From assembly GCA_945643635.1 (NCBI GenBank), contig CALZFC010000029.1, positions 4,069,501 to 4,133,500 of the forward strand: 64,000 nucleotides of DNA, written 5' to 3'. Below are positions 1-11,597 of this stretch, in pieces. Each line of letters begins with the position of its first letter. Within the stretch, counting starts at the first letter, position 1. The DNA comes from Allodiplogaster sudhausi. Taxonomy: Eukaryota > Nematoda > Chromadorea > Rhabditida > Diplogasteridae. Both the position numbers and the translations under genes were made by a program. Below the pieces are notes generated by a model. The model was not told where the DNA came from and did not search any database. It was given only the letters and a program-made list of their open reading frames with translations.

Positions 1-59
1 TTTTCGCATGTCGCGCAAACCCACTGTCGAAAAATATGAGAGCGAGAATTTCGGCGGAA

Positions 60-129
60 ATTTTGTATCAGTGGTAGAGCATCTGACTGATAAGTAGATG
101 GGCCCGGGTTCGATCCCCGGTGCCTCCAT
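60..129 (+). pseudogene. tRNA-like sequence in a G-alpha intron
   Basis: A well-formed T arm is visible (stem CCGGG, loop TTCGATC, stem CCCGG), followed by TGCCTCCA at the 3' end, and a D-arm-like GTGGTAGAGC lies upstream. The 5' acceptor strand that should pair with TGCCTCC is missing. It is therefore a tRNA-derived remnant or SINE head, not a working tRNA. It lies just upstream of the DVGGQ exon of G-alpha copy A, where copy B has a more decayed tRNA-like stretch. Confidence 0.5.
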
Positions 130-149
130 CAGCCTTGATGTACCATCAG

Positions 150-1364
150 CATGATTGACGTTGGCGGGCAGCGGTCGCAGCGGCGCAAGTGGCTGCACTG
201 CTTCGACGACGTGAACAGCGTGCTCTTCATCGTCGACGTGAGCAGCTACAACCAGTGGATCGACGCCAGCGAGTTAGCTCGAAAGATTTAATGAAATAAT
301 CTTGTTGATCGATGCACACAGCGCAGATAGCACGATTTACTTACTAATTTCCAACAGTTCTTGTATGTTGGAACATCATTTAAAAAAGTCCTCTCTCACT
401 GTCTCTCTTATGACTGACTGAGTAACCTTCGAATATTGAGAAACATCGAAGTGGCCCCAGGCGAGTCTCACTCTCTTATTCCTCGGACCGGCGTCAAGCC
501 ATGGAATCGTCTGAAGCACTCGATGGCCATCTTCCGCAGCGTCGCGCGTCATCCCGCCTTCACGCGACACATGGCACTCGTTCTCTTCCTAAACAAGGTT
601 TCCATTTAATATTTCTCCTCTTATCTTATGTTCCCTTATTTGAGCATAAAAAATGTTTTTTTTTATAAATTAATTGAAGACCAAAAAATTTCCTCGAACA
701 TACTAGAAGTTTTTTTTCTCTTTAAGTTTGACCTCTTCCGCGCTAAGATTGAGCGCGAGCCTCTGACGCCGTGCTTCAAAAGATATAAAGGTTTTTAATG
801 ACTTTTATTTATTATTGTTTTCTATAACCGCTCTTAAATGCGTACTTTCTTTCTTCGTCATCAATTTTGGTAAAAAAAATTATTTCAACAAAACACTTGG
901 GAGAGAGAGAAAGAGAGCGACCGAGAGAAGTCAGAGGACTTTAGCTGGCACAAGCGTGGACGCGTCCGCTACTTACATCGCAGATCGCTTCAAGTTGCTC
1001 GTTGACCGAACGAATGAGGGAGGGAAGAGTGAGGGTCAGCTGTACGTGCATATGACGACAGCTACAGACACGAACAATGTGGATGTGGTGAGAGAGAGAG
1101 AGACAGAGAGAGAGAGAGACAGAGACAGAGAGAGAGAGAATGTAGAGTGGAGAGAGATAGAGACAGTGGAGAACAGAGAGAGGGAATAACGTGTGTTCTA
1201 CTTCTCCTCTTGTTTTATCTTTCGTTTTGGAGAGAGAAACCGTTGTGAAAAGGAAGAGAAATAAAGAAGATAAGTGTCTGCTGAGGAATGCTTGTCTTCA
1301 GGTCTTCAAATTATGCGTTGAGGTCATGTTCCAGCGGAATCTCAAGCAGATGGGCACCGTATGA
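150..1364 (+). CDS. G-protein alpha subunit, copy A (3' part)
   Basis: This is the C-terminal half of a heterotrimeric G-protein alpha subunit, a membrane-associated GTPase that relays receptor signals. Exons: 150-272, 441-597, 727-790, 945-1087 and 1302-1364; phases agree at every junction. Visible motifs are switch [14 protein letters not shown] (the usual RSE is RSQ), the guanine-specifying NKFD formed across the 597/727 junction, and TTATDT (the family's TCATDT loop). The protein ends KQMGTV, unlike the Gi-type CGLF tail, so receptor choice probably differs. The 122-272 exon must use a weak donor, GA|GTTAGC; reading on would hit a stop. The N-terminal exons lie outside the window. Copies B and C show the same exon pattern. 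Confidence 0.85.
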
Positions 1365-1647
1365 TCTGTGCTCTCTTCCAAATTTCGTGAGTAAATATGT
1401 TTTATTCCAATGCATCCCTGGTATGCAGGTCCTCAGCTATTCAGCGAAACATTATTAAATGACGATAAACTGCTGGAAATGAGAAAAGAAATAGTAAACT
1501 TTTGCGAAAGGATCACGAGATACTATGCTGCTTAAGAAGATGTATACAGTATGCGAATTGCTAAAATAAATCGATTAGAATGATATAATGTGCCTGGAAC
1601 AATAAACGGAATTCAGAGAAAAGCAGGACGGGAATTCATAGGATATA
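1365..1647. other. Gap after G-alpha copy A
   Basis: No coding potential seen. The first 30 bases after the stop resemble the sequence after the stop of copy C, so the duplicated unit extended past the coding region. Confidence 0.4.
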
Positions 1648-2776
1648 CAGTCCCGCCCAGGATCTTGGTACCAAGGAGGGGTCGGAGGGGTCGGAGGGGT
1701 CCAAATGCATCCTCGGTAATAACTACTTTCCTAGGAAAGAGTAAAATATTTTAAATGGTGCGTTAGTTTGCTTATAGAGAGCGGATGTTACTGTTAAAAA
1801 ATCGATAATTTCTTATCACTTGATAAGAAGTTATCAGTTTTCGCTTATAAAAAATTTCATTTGAAATATTTTTAAATGAAATTTCTTCTGTACCATTATT
1901 TTGTCTCTACCCACATCCCCAAATAATAAAATTAGAGATTGTATCATTGATAACGGAAATCGATAAATCAGACCTTATCACGCATGTTCAATAGCTGAGC
2001 AGATTCGCCCAACGATTCTGAATCTAGTTATGTAATCAGTTTTCAAATAGAATGCCCGTTAACAATATATTTTGATTGTGTGTACTTTCCATGCCTTTCT
2101 TCAGAAAGAATAGGGCAGGGAGGCTTTTCAGGCCGAAGGGGCGGGGCCTAATCCTTTTTTCTCTGCCTGTGCTATTTCGCTACCTCAAACTTGGGTAATT
2201 AAACCGAGGACAAAAGGGCGCGCGCTAAATTTCTGAGGTTCAATGCTACTGCAGCAACCTAGATTTGGACGCATCATACCGGGCCAAAATTTTGAAAAAG
2301 TACAAGACTATATGGAATCCTGAAGAAAGGCAAGGAAAGTACACACAATAAAAATATATTGTTAACGGGCACTCTATTTGAAAACTGATTACATAACTAG
2401 ATTCAGAATCGTTGGGCGAATCTGCTCAGCTATTGATCATGCGTGATAAGGTCTGATTTATCGATTTCCGTTATCAATGATATAATCTCTAATTTTATTA
2501 TTTGGGGATGTGGGTAGAGACAAAATAATGGTACAGAAGAAATTTCATTTAAAAATATTAGAAATGAAATTTTTTATAAGCGAAAACTGATAACTTCTTA
2601 TCAAGTGATTAGAAATTATCGATTTTTTAATAGTAACATTCGTTCTCTATAAGCAAACCAACGTACCATTTAAAATATTTTTCTCTTTCCTAGGAAAGTA
2701 GTTATTACCGAGGATGCATTTGGACCCCTCCGACCCCTCCGACCCCTCCTTGGTAACAAGATCCTGGGCGGGACCG
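1648..2776. mobile_element. Long-TIR, non-autonomous Tc1/mariner-like element
   Basis: Two inverted arms of roughly 430-450 bases (about 1648-2095 and 2330-2776) are nearly identical in reverse complement. Both arms carry triplicated GGAGGGGTC units and the TAACTACTTTCCTAGG block. The termini are CAGTCCCGCC and GGCGGGACCG, flanked by TA on each side, which fits a TA target duplication as in Tc1/mariner elements. The 230-base centre has no ORF. A stretch in the centre (about 2150-2215) recurs near 9785-9840. Confidence 0.75.
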
Positions 2777-3050
2777 TACATACATATTGAAATGGTATGG
2801 AGATTTGTGGATATAAGTGATTATTAGTCATTCTCTTCATCGTGGATTCAGGTGGTTCGTGGCATCACTCATTTCATGTCTCTAATGTCGGGTGCGGCTG
2901 TAGTGAAGGAGTTTGGAAATGCGGGGCTGACTTCAGCAGCCTTCTTCAAGCTTATTCTCTTGTAGATGTACGTCTCTGCGATCTGAAAAAAAAGATGCCA
3001 GAATATGCGTGGTCTTTGATAATCGAAGCGACAGAGCCATATTAATGCAC

Positions 3051-5239
3051 CTACGACTTTTGGGCACTGACTTGCTGTCGCAGGCACTTGACGAACCAGA
3101 TGACGATGAGCGGGTCAGTGATCGGGAAGATGACCGTGATGCGCAGCAGAATCAAGCCGCCATTCCCGAGATCAATGCCTATAGCGGTTTAAGTTGTGTA
3201 ATTAATATTTTTTATTTATTTTCTTCTTCTCTGAACCAATTTCACTTCTTGTTGTTTTTTCGTCTCTGAAAGAAATAGTTCACTGAATAGTTAATGGCAA
3301 TATTCAAGACATTTCTGCACCTGTGAGCGGTGAGAGAAAGATCAACGACATCGGAAGGTATGAGAGGAGTGCTGGGATGAGGGTCTACAATTGACAGGCT
3401 TCATACATCGATCGACCATACAAATTATATAAGATATCATTAAAGACGGATAAAATCTTCCCAAGCGGAAACTCTTGATAACTACATTAGGTTTTAGAGT
3501 GTGCAAAAGGTCCGGCATATATGTACATACATATTGTCAGAGTCATGTTGTAAACATAAACAGTCCTGAATAAGGAGCGCCTTGAAGAGCTGTCTGTGCA
3601 GCTCACGCGTCTTTTCTGACATTTCGATCGTCTTGAAAGCGTGTCGAATTCGAATGATACAGAAGGCGATGAGGGCGCCCGTGGCTTAACACAAGAATCT
3701 TTCGAAATCAGTGATTAAACTCGCATTTTAATAACGATAATATATTTAGCAATATATTGTATGTATGTACATGTGCAAGTCTCGTCTAAATCATACAAAT
3801 TATGGAAGATATAATTCATTATATGTCTCATTTACGACACTGAGTCATTAAAGAATAGGCACACGAATGCCCGACAAACCCAGCAATAGCGACGACCAGC
3901 CACATGTTGCGAGCACGTGTGGAATGTGAAGTTTCATGCTGCCATTCTCGTCCGGCATCTGAATTAGTTTGCTGGCCTCAAAAACGTCAGCACTACGGAG
4001 TTTTAAGCTTTCTGTTTTCATTTACAACGATCCTATTAATATTGACGTTCATATACATATATTTGTACATAATAGACTATACTAACAAAGACGTTGAGCG
4101 CAAAGTAAGAGTGTCGCTTTGGGTCGAGTTCGTACAGCTCGAGCAGTGGCAGTTTGGCGATGAGCTGAAGTAATGATTGAGAGGAGGCGACTCTTCTATT
4201 ACCGTATTTTCTCGCTTAGTATTCCCGGTGGTAGTAGTTTTCAGTACCCTTGCGAAGAGGAGGGGGCACTATTTGAGTTCTATTTGCAATGTATTTTTAA
4301 GGCGGTACTAATAGACGGGGGCACTATTAGATTGGGATACTATTTTTCAATCCATTTTCACAATTAGATGGAGGGGGGTTCTAATAGATTGAGGGGTACT
4401 AATAAAGAAACTACTGTAATCAAGTAACGAGTGAGTCAAGGGTTTCGAAAAGAACGCCAAAAGCCATATGCAACACGGATGCAAGCACATTGTCCGAATA
4501 CTCCGTAGGCGCGCAGCTTGTTAGGATGACGTCGAACAAGAGATTGTACGAGAATGAGAGGATGAAGAGAAGCAACGCCGCCTTCCAAACTTTCCAGTTG
4601 TTTATCCATTCCAGGTAGGCAGGGCTGTGAAGAACTTCTTACTGAATTTAGTGCCGGAAGGTATCTTTATAAAAACATTTTTTAAATACCTCATTCCATC
4701 GTTTCGCATACTACAATCATCTTTGAATAAAATTAAGCGCTGGTCATACTAGTCAAGGAAAACATTGGCAGAACGAAATATTCAATTAGATTCAACAACA
4801 AAAACACACAGAATTTTTCCTCTTACTGGCATATAGCGTTCCATCGGTAGACGTAGTGAAGCGCGAGCAGAATGAACGTTTGGTAGAACATGAGGACAAA
4901 AATGCCGCTGACAACCATGTCGCCGTAGTAGGGCAGGCGAGGGGCGAGCTCGGAGAAGTAGAGAAAGCCGGTTGGGGTAAAGTAGACAACCTGAATTCTT
5001 CAGTGCAGATTTTGTCTACAGTAGGCTAAATAATGTGCTGTATTCGTACTAACTGGTCTAATAACGGCATGATTAAGTGAGAAGACAATGTTGGAGCAGG
5101 CAAAGGCGAGCAGCAGCAGGCGGTAGTTGCCAATGCTGACTCTCGCGAGCGACTGGAGAGTCAGGAAGGCCAGGAGGCCATTCGTGCAGATGCCCAACGC
5201 TGCTGCGACCGTAGTCAGAATCTCTGCTGCATTCCCCAT
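3051..5239 (-). CDS. Nematode seven-pass chemoreceptor (Str superfamily type)
   Basis: A G-protein-coupled receptor of the nematode serpentine chemoreceptor class, expected in sensory-neuron membranes. Exons in coding order: 5239-5054, 4990-4827, 4624-4429, 4164-4087, 3958-3865, 3684-3566, 3384-3321, 3178-3051. They sum to 1029 bases, 342 residues plus stop, the usual size for the family. Family features: TM1 start followed by SIGNYRLLLLAFACSNIVFS, HYVYRWNAIC after TM3, TRELHRQLFKALLIQ leading into TM6 (TLIPALLSYLPMSLIFL), and FPITDPLIVIWFVKCLR at TM7. All introns have GT-AG ends except the one after 3566, where the frame requires CAG|GACTG. Either that intron is non-canonical or the copy is damaged there. 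The start is the first Met of exon 1. It converges on G-alpha copy A. Confidence 0.8.
4200..4416. mobile_element. Small MITE filling a receptor intron
   Basis: The left end ACCGTATTTTCTC and the right end, read in reverse as ACAGTAGTTTCTTTATTAGT, form an imperfect inverted repeat. The body holds repeats of GGGGGCACTATT / TACTAATAGA type. Related stretches occur at 8751-8830 and 10488-10560. It occupies most of the 264-base intron between receptor exons 4429 and 4164. Confidence 0.6.
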
Positions 5240-7220
5240 CCGGTTTGCGGACTTGTATGATCAAATTGTAAATAACAGTAGAATCTTTAAAAAAAACTTG
5301 CAACGATTAACAAACAAGTTATCTTTACTTTCAACTTCCTATTTATTATGTACATATAAGAGTCTAGACTCATGTACCCTCAGTCCCATGGTACATAAAT
5401 AGCTTCAAAGTCAAGCTGGTTTAAAGGAAGTATCCGAAGGAAAAAATACTCTTCTTTATCAAGATTAGCCTAAAAGTTCGATTGGAGGTGGTCTCGCTAT
5501 ATGAAAATCAATATTTAGCCATAAATTTGCATTTTTTTAAAATATGGTATCTCAGTCGATGCGCCCGGTACGTCCTCAAATCCAAACAAATAGTGCCAAC
5601 GGGTGGGAATAAATTTTACTTCGTTAATGGAGGGGGACATGGCTGAAGTGTACCGTATGCGGAGAAAACCTTGTAGCATGAGAAGATACCAAAGCATTAA
5701 AAAAATACCATAGAAAGCAACGCGAATATGTATTCTTGTAATACTTTCTCTAACGATAATCTCTGCATGGAAATAATGCTACGGAGCCTTCCTATTTTGG
5801 GATGTTTTGACAGACCAGATTAGAGGACCATTTATAGTATATTTGTAGTTGTTGTATAGACATAAATATTTACACTTTAAAGGTATACGTAGACTGTCTT
5901 CCACAGCCAACATAAGCCACAGAAGCTACAAAACAAAATTAAAGATACAATTAGTACTTCGAGCCTGTTAGACACATAATCTCGTGATCCAAGTACGATA
6001 TATTTGATTCTCTTCTCTATTTTAACGTGTAAACTTCTACAAATTCAATCTTTTGCAGAGCCTAATACCAGACGTGTCATTCGTTACTGCTTTATTGCCG
6101 ACGATTGAACACATGACTCTCCACGGATGCGAGCAATTAGTCTTTTCTCGAAAATTTCACGTCGATCACAGCAAGTTTGTATGCGCTTGATTTCTCAGCC
6201 GTTATTCTCATACAAGCCGATGGCCTTCAAAAAAGTCAATCGCCATAAATCAGTGAAAGTTTTAATTTTAAGTCTTACATTTGTAATCTAGGCAAAAAGT
6301 TAGTGCATTTGCACCACAAAACAACTTTATTGGAAAAATCTATACTTCGACTTTTGGTACTTAACAGATGGCCATACAATTCTGATTTATTCTTGCTAAT
6401 CGTGCCCGTTCCGGCTTTATTCTTCTAGAAGGAACCTAACATTTTTCCAGGTTGATTTTAGAGCGTTGTCGAACGTTCTAGAAAAATTAATCGGGGGTGC
6501 CGCGGAACTGCAAAATTGTATTCACGGTCCACTTTCACGTTTGTATTAGGGGCCGGGCCACCTCGGCAGAGAAGGTGAAAGATTAGTATTAACTTTGGAC
6601 CAATTAGCCAATCAATTCTTCGTACACCATACGAAACATAATACATATATCTAGAACCAATGTCGATGACCCTGCCAAGATGAGTAGTTTTTTCTCCTTT
6701 TTTTTTCGCTCGGAAAACCATGTATCTTTCACATGCTTTCTCATCCATCTCTAATCCTCAAAATATCTGCCAAACGCTCAAATGTTTAATCACCCAATTT
6801 TGAGTCTCCAATTTAATCTGGTCGTGGCAAGGGAGGCAAGGGACTCGAAAAATCATTTATTTATTTCACTTTCACCCATTCCTGGTCTACTCGTTTTCAC
6901 TCATCTATAAATCTGCACGTTAATTTTTATGCCGTTAAAGGAGGTATACGGGGAATAATCAACCTAATCTTTTTTACATATGGATATGTTCACGTTGGCG
7001 TAAAACATATATCTAGAAAGTTTGAGCGATTTTCTTCCATTACATTCTGAGCAATAGTAACGTTTAAACTGGCGGGTAGAGAATTAACTTCGGAAGGTCA
7101 GAGCTGCCCTCCTATTTCACATGCTCTTTCGACCGAGCGGCAGGCAACTTTTTGAACGCGCGAATTCAAACTGCTTTTCTAGCGCTACTGTATAATTATT
7201 CGCCGAATACTTTCTTTAAT
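5240..7220. other. Gap between receptor and G-alpha copy B
   Basis: No convincing exon on either strand. From about 6730 on, short blocks match the region before copy C (about 14860 onward), for example the CTAATCCTCAAA / AATATCTGCC block. This is the upstream part of the duplicated G-alpha unit. Confidence 0.4.
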
Positions 7221-7412
7221 GGAGGGCGATTACCGAAAAATGTTAAATGCAGGTTCGAATTGCCGCATCTGCCCTGTGATTATTCCCTCTCATTCTCGCG
7301 TGCTATTTCGCCGGTCGCACATACCCGCTGCGTGAAAATAGCACGCGCGAATGAGAGTGCGAAGGGCCGCGGCAAATTGAAATATCACATAATTTTTCGA
7401 TGATCGCCCTCC
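7221..7412. mobile_element. 192-base palindromic MITE
   Basis: Ends GGAGGGCGAT and ATCGCCCTCC are inverted, and the inner part folds back through two AATAGCACGCG / CGCGTGCTATT blocks. TTTAAT borders both sides, a likely target duplication. Related copies lie at about 10560-10725, 11336-11505 and 22798-22941. It lies upstream of G-alpha copy B. Confidence 0.65.
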
Positions 7413-8089
7413 TTTAATGTTCAACAACGACTGGAGTTTTATATATATATATATATATTTTTTTTTAAAGATTTGTGATCTTTGCGATCTTACACCTTTT
7501 GCTGATGTGTACATTCAAGACTCAATCCCCTCTGGGAGAAGGAGAGAAGGAAAGGCGGTGAGCGTAAACAACATCGTCAACACGCATCCTATTCATCCAT
7601 CACAAAATGAATAATATATTCGGATTATGTAATGCACGTCTGAAGAAAAAAAAATAAATCTTACACAATTCTTTCATCAAATCTTCTATTTCTTTGGCCG
7701 CTTGGCGAAGGCTCTTGGTAAAAATTTCACTGGTTAGAGATCCATCATCATGCCTACAACCTACTTTTTACAATTTATTCTAAATACATACGTTTAGCCA
7801 GGTCCATGCCTTTTAGCTGAACTAAACCGCTCTTGTGTAAAATGACTCTTGTAAACGTATTGAACGAGCGTTCGTCAATCAACTTTATGAGCAGCATGTT
7901 TTTTTTTTCCGTAGATCGATTACTGAAAACAAAAACGCTTTTAGTACTTTTCAAACTATTAAATATAAGCTGTATAAAACAACTTGCTCTGAAATTTCAG
8001 CCTGCCGCTCCATGCGGACAGGGAGAGGTGGTGGTATCCTTACTGTAGAGGTCATTCGCGAAAGCAACAAATCGAACGGGCTCACTCGA
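7413..8089 (+). promoter_or_regulatory. Upstream region of G-alpha copy B
   Basis: The block GTGTACATTCAAGAC-CAATC near 7507 is also present near 15322, before copy C. The last 80 bases before the start codon also match in the two copies (GAAAGCAA-AAATC-AACGGG). Conservation in otherwise diverged flanks suggests a promoter or 5' UTR carried along by the duplication. No TATA box was assigned. Confidence 0.4.
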
Positions 8090-11000
8090 ATGGCTTGCTG
8101 CAGCTTCGGCTCGAAGGTTTTTTTTAAAAATTAATTTAGTATTATTTTTACTACTTACGAAAACAACAAAAAATATACATACTTTTTACGAATTATTAAA
8201 CAATTCGTAAAAAGTATGTATATTTTTTGTTGTTTTGAGTCAACGATAAAAAAAGAAGATGACATCACTTTTTCTCGCTCAGAGCAACCACACGTCGGAG
8301 AGCGTCGTCGTCAACATTCGCAACGCGACCATAGAGCATGAGATCGAACGGGAGCGCGCGAAACGTCAGAACGAAATGAAGATTCTGCTGCTCGGTAGAT
8401 TCGATTTCTGACTTAATAGCCTAACCGGGCCTATCTAGAAAAACAAACGATTCGCAAATTTGCAGGAGGCCCCGAATCCGGCAAGAGCACTGTATTCAAG
8501 CAGATGAAGTTAGCGGAGCAATATTAATAGTTTGTTTTGTTTTTTCCCCCAGTACCTTTTCGTGAATTATAGTGGATTATTACGTGAAATATGTTATTAT
8601 GGTTCATTCAGAATTTTGCACAAGTCCGGATTCAACAAGTACGACCTGGTCAACTTTCGGTTTATTATCTACGCGAATGTTTTGCAAGCAACGCGGCAGA
8701 TCATTGCGGGAGCGCGCTTATTACATGTACCGCTCGACGAGAAAACCGAGGTACCGTATTTTTTCTCTATAAGTGCCCCTACCTCTAATAGAACAACCCT
8801 CTCCCTCCAATAGTGCCCCCCTATTAAGCTACTTCCTCGGCTCGAGATGTACCCCGAATGAATCCGGGAGGCATGGGATGCTCTTCCCAATGAATTTACT
8901 CCAATTTAATTTTTTTTAAAGCGGATATTCCGGTGTTGATTCCATTCAATATTAGTCATAAATCTCTTTTTTTAATAGAATGTTATTTGCACACGCTTAG
9001 TCATTACGTCTTAAATTTTTTATTCATTCTGAAATTCCTTGATTTTATCGACTTTTTGATAATATCATTGCAATAATCTGTGATGTGTTTGAAAAGGCGT
9101 ATTTACATACACAGATGCACACACACCTAACTTGCCTATAACGCTATCACGTACGCACATGATCGAAGCATCCATTCACTTTGAAAGGAAAAATAAGCGC
9201 GCGGAAATCCATGAATCCCAATTCCAGAAAGCGATGATGCAACTGGATGGGATTAGACGAAATCTTCTTCTTCCTCGTTGAACAAAACGAGAGCTGATGC
9301 ATTTTATCCTAAAATCATAGGAATAAAAACAGTAACAAACGAGTTCATTCAGCACTTGCATAATATTTTTTACACATTTTTTTTGCAAATTAAACGGAGA
9401 TTTATCATGTGCATTATAGGAGCGTGAAACCCATTTTTCATGACAAGTGATTACACTAGACAGTCTGTATCCCTCGTGCGAACACTTTAGCAACGTAAAA
9501 AGATTCAAAAGTACAGTGTTCACGCACAAGAAATTTGCATTATATTAGGAAAGTTTTAGGCACCGCATACGCAATATTGGGCAGTTGCGTTTACTTGTCG
9601 GCCAAGTTCATTCTAAGCGTTTAGCGCTGTATGTTCTACCTACGAGTATTGTTAGAGTGAAAGCTACAATTGCCACAAAAGTATGGTAGCGAGTGCCCAG
9701 AAGGTTCACAAGGTAACCAATGTGTCCCTTAGGCTTGTTCAGGGGGACATGCCTGAGATAGTCATGAGAGGGGGCCGAGACAAGACGTCTTTTTCTCTGC
9801 CTACGCAATTTCTTAGCTCAAACTTGGGTAATTAAACCGGCCATTGCCGAAAAGTGGAACCTTGACATAGCGTTGGGTAAATTTATCTACTTAGATCTAC
9901 GAAGGGCGAGAGCGAAAGTTTAATGGGTGACAGTAAAGAGAAACAGACAAACATGCCCTCGATGCTACTGTCTATCTTTCCGGCAGTTGCAAGTTTGAAA
10001 TAACTTGCAATATTTCTAAGTTTAATTTTTTATATGAATAAACGAAAACAAAACCACCATTTCAAGGCCGCGATCAGGCACTTTGAGTCGGCGCTCGAGT
10101 CCCAAGGCTATGGCAACTCCGACTCTGAGATTGTCACGACTCTCACCGAGCCGATCCGCCGCATCTACATGTCGGACGCGGCTGCTCTCACGCTCTCACA
10201 TCGCGCCGAATTCCCGCTCCTTGACTCGGCTGAATAGTTGGTTCTTTTTGTCTTGGTTTGGATAGCCGAGTGGCATGTCGCCAGCAGTACACAGCAGGGG
10301 GCTCGAGTTCGATTCCTCCTCTGATCCGAATATATTGCCCTCTACAGCTTCCTCGACAATTTGGAGCGCGTGACGGATCCAACGTTCCTGCCGACGAATG
10401 AGGACATTCTACGCGCGAGGAGCGCCACCATCGGCATCATCGAGATCAAGTTTCCGTTCAAGGACATGGAGATGAGGTATTCATGTACTGTATTTTCTCT
10501 ATTACTACCCCCGGGGGTACTATCTTTCAATACCCTTGCGAGGGGGCACTATTAGAAGGGGTGGGGGGGGGGATTACTCGAAGACACATTTTCTGAAGTC
10601 ACAGCCAAATAAACGGTTCTCGCGTGCTATTTGCGCCGCAAAAATCCGTTGTGGAAACAGTTATAGTGAGAATTGCTGCTGCAATTTGAAATTTTTTGGT
10701 GATCGCCTTTCTTTAACAATCGTGTAACTCACAAACAGTGGTAGAGTAGTAAGCTGCCGATTCTTAAGTAGGTGGCCCAGAGTTCGACTCTCCATGCATA
10801 TATTTGTCTAATTGTAAGTCTCGTACCTCTTCCCTAACAATTGCGCTGCCAAGATATCAACCCTGATGCACGATCAGGATGATCGACGTAGGCGGGCAGC
10901 GGTCGCAGCGTCGCAAGTGGCTGCACTGCTTCGACGACGTGAACAGCGTGCTCTTCATCGTCGACGTGAGCAGCTACAACCAGTGGGTCGACGCCAGCGA

Positions 11001-11561
11001 GTTAGCTCGAAAGATTTAATGAAATAATCTTGCTGATCGATGCACACAGCGCAGATAGTGTTGCTAGCCCGCACTATCAGATTATTTTACACAAGTTCAA
11101 GCATGTTCGTTTAAGGACTATGGCTTTATTTTGGTAGGAAATTAAGCTAGTACAAGCATGCAATTATGAACGCCCCAATATAGATAAAACTGTTCCTCAC
11201 GAAAATTTTAAACAAGAATGAATTCGCCTTTAAACATGCTGCCTTTGAACTTCAGTGAGTGAAGTGAAATTTTGTGCTCTTTATTTCGTGTAATAACTAA
11301 GGAGGTAGATCATCGATAAATTATGAGATATTTCAAGATACCGCGGCCCCTATCACTCTCATTCGCGTGTGCTATTTTCCGGCAGCGATTTTGTGCGACC
11401 TCAGAAATAGCACGCGAGAATGAGAGTGAGGAATCACAGGACAGACGCGGCAATTCGAACCAGCATTAAATATTTTTCGGTGATTGCCCTCCTCTAACAA
11501 TATAAACATTTTCTCTTTATCTCTTTCTCTCTCTTTCTCTCTCCCTCTCTTTTTTTATCTC

Positions 11562-11597
<36 letters not shown>

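Noticed and set aside
272..300. Premature stop after SELARKI in G-alpha copies A and B
   Set aside because: First taken as pseudogene evidence, but the donor GA|GTTAGC gives the same phase in all three copies and full-length frames in B and C.
815..1189. Plus-strand ORF with ERERER tail
   Set aside because: It runs across a splice acceptor and donor of G-alpha copy A; the Arg/Glu tail is intronic GA microsatellite.
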